DNA of 64,000 bases from Cristatella mucedo (lineage: Eukaryota > Bryozoa > Phylactolaemata > Cristatellidae): contig WPIO01000307.1 in assembly GCA_009760855.2 (NCBI GenBank), forward strand, positions 1 to 64,000, given 5' to 3'. The position numbers and the translations under genes were made by a program. The notes under the pieces are model-generated. The model made no database searches and was not told the DNA's origin. It worked only from the letters and a program-made list of their open reading frames with translations. Below are positions 11,201 through 64,000 of this stretch, piece after piece; position 1 is the stretch's first letter; every line of letters starts with the position of its first letter.

Positions 11201-13307
11201 AAGCGCTAGACCAAACCAGCTCGTAAGGAACTGTACTAAAGGGTCGCGGCTTTAGGTAGGTTGAGAACCACTGGTCTAGAAAGCTCTCCGATCTTTTCTA
11301 TCTTGCCAACAAAAAAGTTTGAGAAGCTGTCTGCTAGATCACCACTAGGATTACTAAGTGAGGAGTTAACATGGGAGTGGTTAAGGAGATAGTTGATAGT
11401 CGACGTCAGCAATTTTGGATTGTGCATCTGTGATTCAACATTTTTTTCATAGAATCTAGACAGCCTCAGTTAGATTGGATGGATAGGTATGATCTTTATC
11501 AGTCCTCATATACCTGTCGATGGACAATCAGTCCTGATCTTCTGTGAGGTATATCTAGTTTAAGCTTAATACACCTATTTAGTTTAGTGTCTGCGGATAT
11601 TCATCGGCCATATGGGCGTGGGCACACAGTGCACTCAGTCGGAGATACGAACCTATCGAAAAACCGGCTGGTGATGTGTTGAGACATTCTACTGATGCTG
11701 ATAGGTCGGAAGGAGAATTGAACAGCAGAGACGATGAAAATATTTTCTTGAGGACAGCATTAATGGAAAAAACATTTGCTAGTTTTTTAACAGCCTCACT
11801 TGTATAGCTGAAGAAGAGCCTATCATCTATAATCAGCTATCACCACCGCTTGCAGTTGACAATGAAGAGTCGTCCAACTGCAGGATTCAAACCCACGACA
11901 TCGGTCGTAAAGAGCGAGTACCTTACCTCCTGTGCTGTTACGGTCTTACGGTTGGTTTTACGATTCACACATGACTCGGGATGCCGAGATAGACAACGCG
12001 CACGGCAGACTGACTGAGACCCGCATGTGATCCGACGTCCCAAATTCACTACTTGTAACACACTATAGTATACAATCGCGGGAAAATATTTGATCGAGTG
12101 TATGACTTGTTGGGAGTTAGGTCACGCACAAGAGCCACAAGAGAAGAGTCAGTCAGTGCAGAAAATTCGGCATTAAAGTCGTAAGCTGAGTCGGCAAAAT
12201 GAATTATAAAATCACCCAAAACAAGGAAGAAAAATTGCTTGCACACAGAATCGAGATGAGATTTTTAAAAAAAACCTGAAATAATGAAGAACTTAGTACC
12301 AGGAGGGGGCGACAGATTACTGTCGCCGTTGGCAACTTGCTGATGCATTCGAAAGACTTCTTCTTCGAGGGGACTGCAATCGGTTTGAAGTCGAGGAATG
12401 TGCGACAATGACTCCTCCGTCAGTTTTGATTGATCTAGGGTATGAAAGAAAGAGAAGCCCGATCTCGATCAGTAGAGCCTTGGGTCCGACTCCATCTTGG
12501 AGTGGGCATTACGGAATTGCTTACAATACTACTCGAAACCACGGCCTCGCTTGAAGAAGTGTAGTGAGTCATCATGCTCTCGAGAGACATGTCGGTGGCT
12601 AGGTAAGGGTAGCTGCCAAGCTCTAGCGTGGCAGGGGCCAGCTTGACACGGCAGCTGAGCTCCAGCTTGCCCGGCCAACATTATGATTAAGTGCTCACAT
12701 ACACAATCGATAATATTACTCCACAGGCTTACTGCGAAAGGGCCACGAAGGATTCACCTTGGCCTGAATTTCCGAGAATCAGCAGCAGCACCAGCAGCAG
12801 CAGCACCCAGCCCACCCAGCCACAGGGCAACTCCCATCCTACCCAGGCTCGGGGCGATGCTTGCCGGCCACCCAGCCACAGTGCATCGCCCTGCCCACCC
12901 AGGCTCAGGGCATTGCCTGCGCTCGGTTTGCCTGCAGGTGCGACTTTGGCCACCACCTTTGGAAGCATTAGCATCGTTCTGCTCGTGATCATCAACGCAT
13001 ATGTGGTTCGAAGGTGAGTGAGTCTGCAATGCACGGCTGCCGAAGGCAGCACGAAACCGCTCTCATGAGTTCCTGAACGCACGGTGCACGCCCAAATTTC
13101 GGGATTACGCACAGACGGTGGAAGCCGCCCTGCCGATCTTTGCGCTGTGCAGCATGACAGCTCCAGCGAAGACGCCTTGATTGCAGAACCTGGGCAAGCA
13201 GCCGTCGAAAGAAGGCAAGCGTGGCACAGAAGAGGCCTCTGTCGAAACGACTCTACGGCAACTGCTACGTCGCACCGAGCTGCGCTCAAGCAGAGGCTCA
13301 AGCATAG
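4701..13307 (+). CDS. SUEL lectin - CUB - acidic stalk - TM membrane protein (5' end not found)
   Basis: Five plus-strand exons (4701..5225, 5959..6324, 6569..7201, 12938..13013, 13187..13307) join in compatible phases into a predicted type I membrane protein. Order: galactose-binding lectin domain (cysteine-rich, SUEL/D-galactoside type), CUB domain with four cysteines, a roughly 210-residue Asp/Glu-rich segment, one hydrophobic helix, and a basic tail of about 40 residues with two tyrosines. The first four junctions (the upstream acceptor through the membrane exon) are phase 1, as in exon-shuffled extracellular modules. A role in cell-surface sugar or protein binding is inferred. I know no named protein with this exact order. 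The signal peptide exon was not located, and another exon could hide in the 5.7-kb intron. Confidence 0.7.
5226..5958 (+). other. Lectin gene intron a/b
   Basis: GC-rich intron between the lectin and CUB exons, opening gtgagc and closing tttgcag. I see no repeat or nested gene in it. Confidence 0.6.
5959..6324 (+). CDS. Lectin gene exon b: CUB domain
   Basis: The exon is phase 1 at both ends and encodes one CUB domain: an MCSLPQ start cysteine, GFIASYGYPDPYASGLNCSF, DDCLITRDLLGG, SWCGGG and NFLRVTFVTSS, ending GGVWLHYTG. The GxIxSxxYPxxYxxxxxC opening, four cysteines, the NxLxVxF strand and the final aromatic-Y strand match the CUB pattern. The acceptor is ctttgcag and the donor ACAG|gttcgt. 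It sits 733 nt after exon a. CUB domains usually mediate calcium-dependent protein contacts outside the cell. Confidence 0.85.
6325..6568 (+). repeat. Intron b/c with AGGTCA-rich tandem repeat
   Basis: From about 6357 to 6453 the intron consists of irregular units of AAGGTCAGGTT and close variants, giving around ten AGGTCA or AGGTTA hexamers on the plus strand. The remainder is ordinary intron ending in tttttcag. Confidence 0.8.
6569..7201 (+). CDS. Lectin gene exon c: acidic stalk
   Basis: This 633-nt exon is phase 1 at both ends (acceptor tttttcag, donor TTGA|gtaagt). It starts ETPLDKTHDSEEEDGQATT. Its centre is a run of Asp/Glu (QEALGGEEDDQDSEDDETEN, then DDEDDIGDGTADDD). It then becomes Thr/Ala/Pro/Ser-rich with repeated ATPAED and AAPAE units and ends LLVYNISANARAGDPENL with one N-glycosylation site (NIS). 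No fold is recognisable. It is probably an extended, highly charged stalk between the CUB domain and the membrane. Confidence 0.75.
7202..8344 (+). other. Lectin gene intron c/d, first part
   Basis: Opening part of the 5.7-kb intron. It has a short C/G homopolymer run near 7432..7446 and otherwise no recognisable feature. A further phase-1 exon of the lectin gene cannot be excluded. Confidence 0.4.
8345..8432 (-). mobile_element. SINE family 1, truncated
   Basis: On the minus strand this has the family 1 tail (CATATGTAAAGCGCC..AGAGATTTAGTTCTCT..GCAC) and the end of the tRNA-like head. The remaining head is missing. Confidence 0.6.
10802..11273. mobile_element. SPIN-like hAT non-autonomous element
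   Basis: The element starts CAGCGGTTCTCAAACTGTGA and ends TTGAGAACCACTG, imperfect inverted termini typical of the SPIN hAT family. Internally it has the two-fold GGGGTCG..CGACCCCT block, CCATCGGAAAACAC..CCGATGG, TTAATTATGTTCAATTTGTA and AATAATTTTATGGTTGG segments that I recognise from SPIN. Flanks GTCTGGAG (10794..10801) and GTCTAGAA (11274..11281) look like a decayed 8-bp target duplication, the hAT size. It has no transposase and contains a family 1 SINE at 11084..11224. Confidence 0.85.
11084..11224 (-). mobile_element. SINE family 1, inserted in SPIN-like element
   Basis: On the minus strand this is a nearly complete family 1 SINE: CGAGCTGGTTTGGTCTAGCG head, GGGCTCAAGCCCC B-box region, GAAGCGCC tail and AT-rich end. 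It breaks the SPIN-like element between its CACTACAT and TAAGGAACTGT segments. Confidence 0.85.
11785..11950 (-). mobile_element. SINE family 2
   Basis: On the minus strand the copy has the A-box-like end (TAAGGTACTCGCTC), GTCGTGGGTTTGAATCC (B box), a TGGTGATAGC body and the GGCTCTTCTTCAGCTATAC tail of family 2. Confidence 0.7.
11951..12937 (+). other. Lectin gene intron c/d, last part
   Basis: No mobile element recognised. The final 150 bp contain imperfect repeats of a CCCAGCCACAG/CCCAGGCTCGGGG motif (12815..12910), giving Gln/Pro/Ser-rich open frames just before the transmembrane exon. Confidence 0.4.
12938..13013 (+). CDS. Lectin gene exon d: transmembrane helix
   Basis: This 76-nt exon starts after gtttgcctgcag in phase 1 and ends CGAAG|gtgagt in phase 2. 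It reads ATLATTFGSISIVLLVIINA then YVVRR: a hydrophobic stretch of about 20 residues followed by basic residues, the pattern of a single-pass type I helix with a stop-transfer signal. The phase fits exon c exactly, although the intron is 5.7 kb. A longer open frame runs upstream through Gln/Pro/Ser-rich DNA, but using it would break the phase. Confidence 0.6.
13187..13307 (+). CDS. Lectin gene exon e: cytoplasmic tail and stop
   Basis: After gccttgattgcag the phase-2 continuation reads TWASSRRKKASVAQKRPLSK, RLYGNCYVAPSCAQAEAQA and a TAG stop. The tail is strongly basic near the membrane and has two tyrosines (RLYGNCYVAP). Other acceptors are possible; one at about 13118 would give a tail of only about 15 residues. 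The stop lies 317 bp from the ASCC3 stop on the other strand. Confidence 0.5.
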
Positions 13308-13624
13308 CCTTTCCCGGCCGGTTGTCTCTCAAAACGGACCAAGCTAACTGCAAGTGTGTGGCAAGATGCCGACCTCCTTTATTATTGTGAACCATTCCTT
13401 GCTCGCTGCCGCTAGCCACGGCCGAGTGAGGAAATCCTCGACGCTTTTTTTTCAACATGCATCGCCAACGACGCTCGATGAGTTCTAAATCGCACCGTCT
13501 GTCCGTCAGCCGCTGGGCAGCACGAGGCCGTGCAGCTGCAGCCACTGGAGGGAGCCAAGCCTGCTGCAGCTGTTCGGCCGGAGCTGCTACTGCTCCAGTG
13601 CAAGGCCACCGAGAGCACGTTGGC
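13308..13624. other. Gap between convergent stop codons
   Basis: The two genes face each other over 317 bp. The minus-strand AATAAA lies within it. I saw no plus-strand AATAAA here, so the lectin gene's poly(A) site is unknown and may lie inside the ASCC3 terminal exon region. Confidence 0.5.
13378..13383 (-). terminator. ASCC3 polyadenylation signal AATAAA
   Basis: The plus strand reads TTTATT, so the minus strand carries a canonical AATAAA about 242 nt past the ASCC3 stop codon. It falls 71 bp beyond the stop of the convergent lectin gene, so ASCC3 transcripts probably end close to or overlap its 3' UTR. Confidence 0.6.
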
Positions 13625-63324
<49,700 letters not shown>

Positions 63325-64000
63325 CTGTGACATGTGGACACGAACAAGATAAGAAGAATGCAGCCACTCACATACCGATGGCTAAACTGTCGGCAGCGTT
63401 AGCGCACGCCAGTCAGCAAAGCTCAGAGCTGCAAGGCCTGCCGAAATCGAAGCACAAGTCGCCTCCAACTGGTCCACCTGGCTATACAGCCCATTCGGGA
63501 AACGCTGCTGCACTTTAACGAAAAACTCGAAATCTTCGAGCTACCATAAGTCCGCCCAGCCTGACCAGAGAACAGCACAGAGCCAACCAGTGCAAAACCA
63601 CGATTGCTATTTCTTTGAGGTCGTCTATCTCAGCATCCATGCGACAAGCATCAAGATCACTGATCGTTAATAACCAGGCATTGTTGAAACGTCCACCGGT
63701 CTAGAAAGGGTACCAGAGCATGACATCGCAGCACCTACCTACTATAGGGTGAGAGGCTGATTGAGACAGTTGACTGACAACAACTGCAGCCCAGAGGACA
63801 GTTATGCATTGAGAAAATCATAAAGCCCACCTTAATCGCTTCGTGACTGGACAACGGCCGGAGATTACCGAAAGTGTCGACAGAGGTAAAATCTCTAAAC
63901 TAATTTCTCGCACGATGCCTTAATAGGTTCGTGATAAAAACGTATACATGATGAGTGATTGCCCATTAGATTCAGCTTCATCTAATCACCTGATCGATGA
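63325..64000 (-). other. ASCC3 intron upstream of first visible exon
   Basis: No convincing further ASCC3 exon is seen before the window edge; the preceding exon must lie beyond 64000. No mobile element is recognised here. Confidence 0.5.

Larger units (their letters stand above)
9188..11470 (-). mobile_element. L2/CR1-type LINE (family A), degenerate, interrupted by hAT element
   Basis: On the minus strand I read, in order, a pre-RT segment (LTSTINYLLN..LADSFSNFFVGKIEKI, 11400..11280), degenerate RT (IVPEPFEQTVLW near 10690), GEPQGSVLGLLLF near 10245, FDADDTELYL near 10150 (catalytic Asp pair), HAFVTSNLDFCNSLLAGLPA near 9745, and the family A 3' tail near 9200..9250. Many stops make it a dead copy. 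A SPIN-like hAT element (10802..11273) splits it. Confidence 0.8.

Noticed and set aside
12727-12937. Possible longer upstream extension of the transmembrane exon (Gln/Pro/Ser-rich frame)
   Set aside because: Its acceptor at 12727 would be phase 0, incompatible with the phase-1 end of the preceding exon; the acceptor before 12938 fits.
63519-63540. Possible tiny ASCC3 exon (LEDFEFF on the minus strand) before exon 1
   Set aside because: It resembles the family's EEFDQI segment only weakly, would be about 21 nt, and has a poor donor.

Overview
The window is animal nuclear DNA. It carries two intron-rich protein genes, canonical GT..AG splice sites, a single-pass membrane protein built from phase-1 modules, and dense tRNA-derived SINEs, L2/CR1-type LINEs and DNA transposons. 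Nothing in it is bacterial or viral. The proteins and repeats fit an invertebrate; I cannot name the phylum.

Gene 1 (+ strand, about 4.7-13.3 kb) encodes a predicted type I membrane protein. In order it has a galactose-binding (SUEL-type) lectin domain, a CUB domain, a long Asp/Glu-rich stalk, one transmembrane helix and a short basic tail with two tyrosines. All internal boundaries up to the membrane exon are phase 1. The 5' end (signal peptide, promoter) was not found.

Gene 2 (- strand, 13.4 kb to beyond 64 kb) is the C-terminal half of ASCC3, the large Ski2-like helicase of the ASC-1 complex. I traced 22 exons (about 1,162 residues) covering the first Sec63 unit, the complete second helicase cassette, its winged helix, the second Sec63 unit and the stop codon. 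The N-terminal half lies past the right edge. The two genes are tail to tail, their stop codons 317 bp apart. One ASCC3 exon (25314..25521) reads through only with a one-base frameshift.

The rest is introns and flanks filled with repeats. Two LINE families, two tRNA-derived SINE families, Tc1/mariner remnants, PIF/Harbinger-like elements and one SPIN-like hAT element are recognisable. One SINE family carries the same 3' tail as the main LINE family. At 9.2-11.5 kb a SINE sits inside a SPIN-like hAT element that sits inside a LINE. An exact 49-bp inverted copy of part of ASCC3 exon 11, framed by 20-bp direct repeats, lies in the intron just upstream of that exon. GA/CT microsatellites in the ASCC3 unit all face the same way, so the pre-mRNA carries CU-rich tracts, several just downstream of 5' splice sites.
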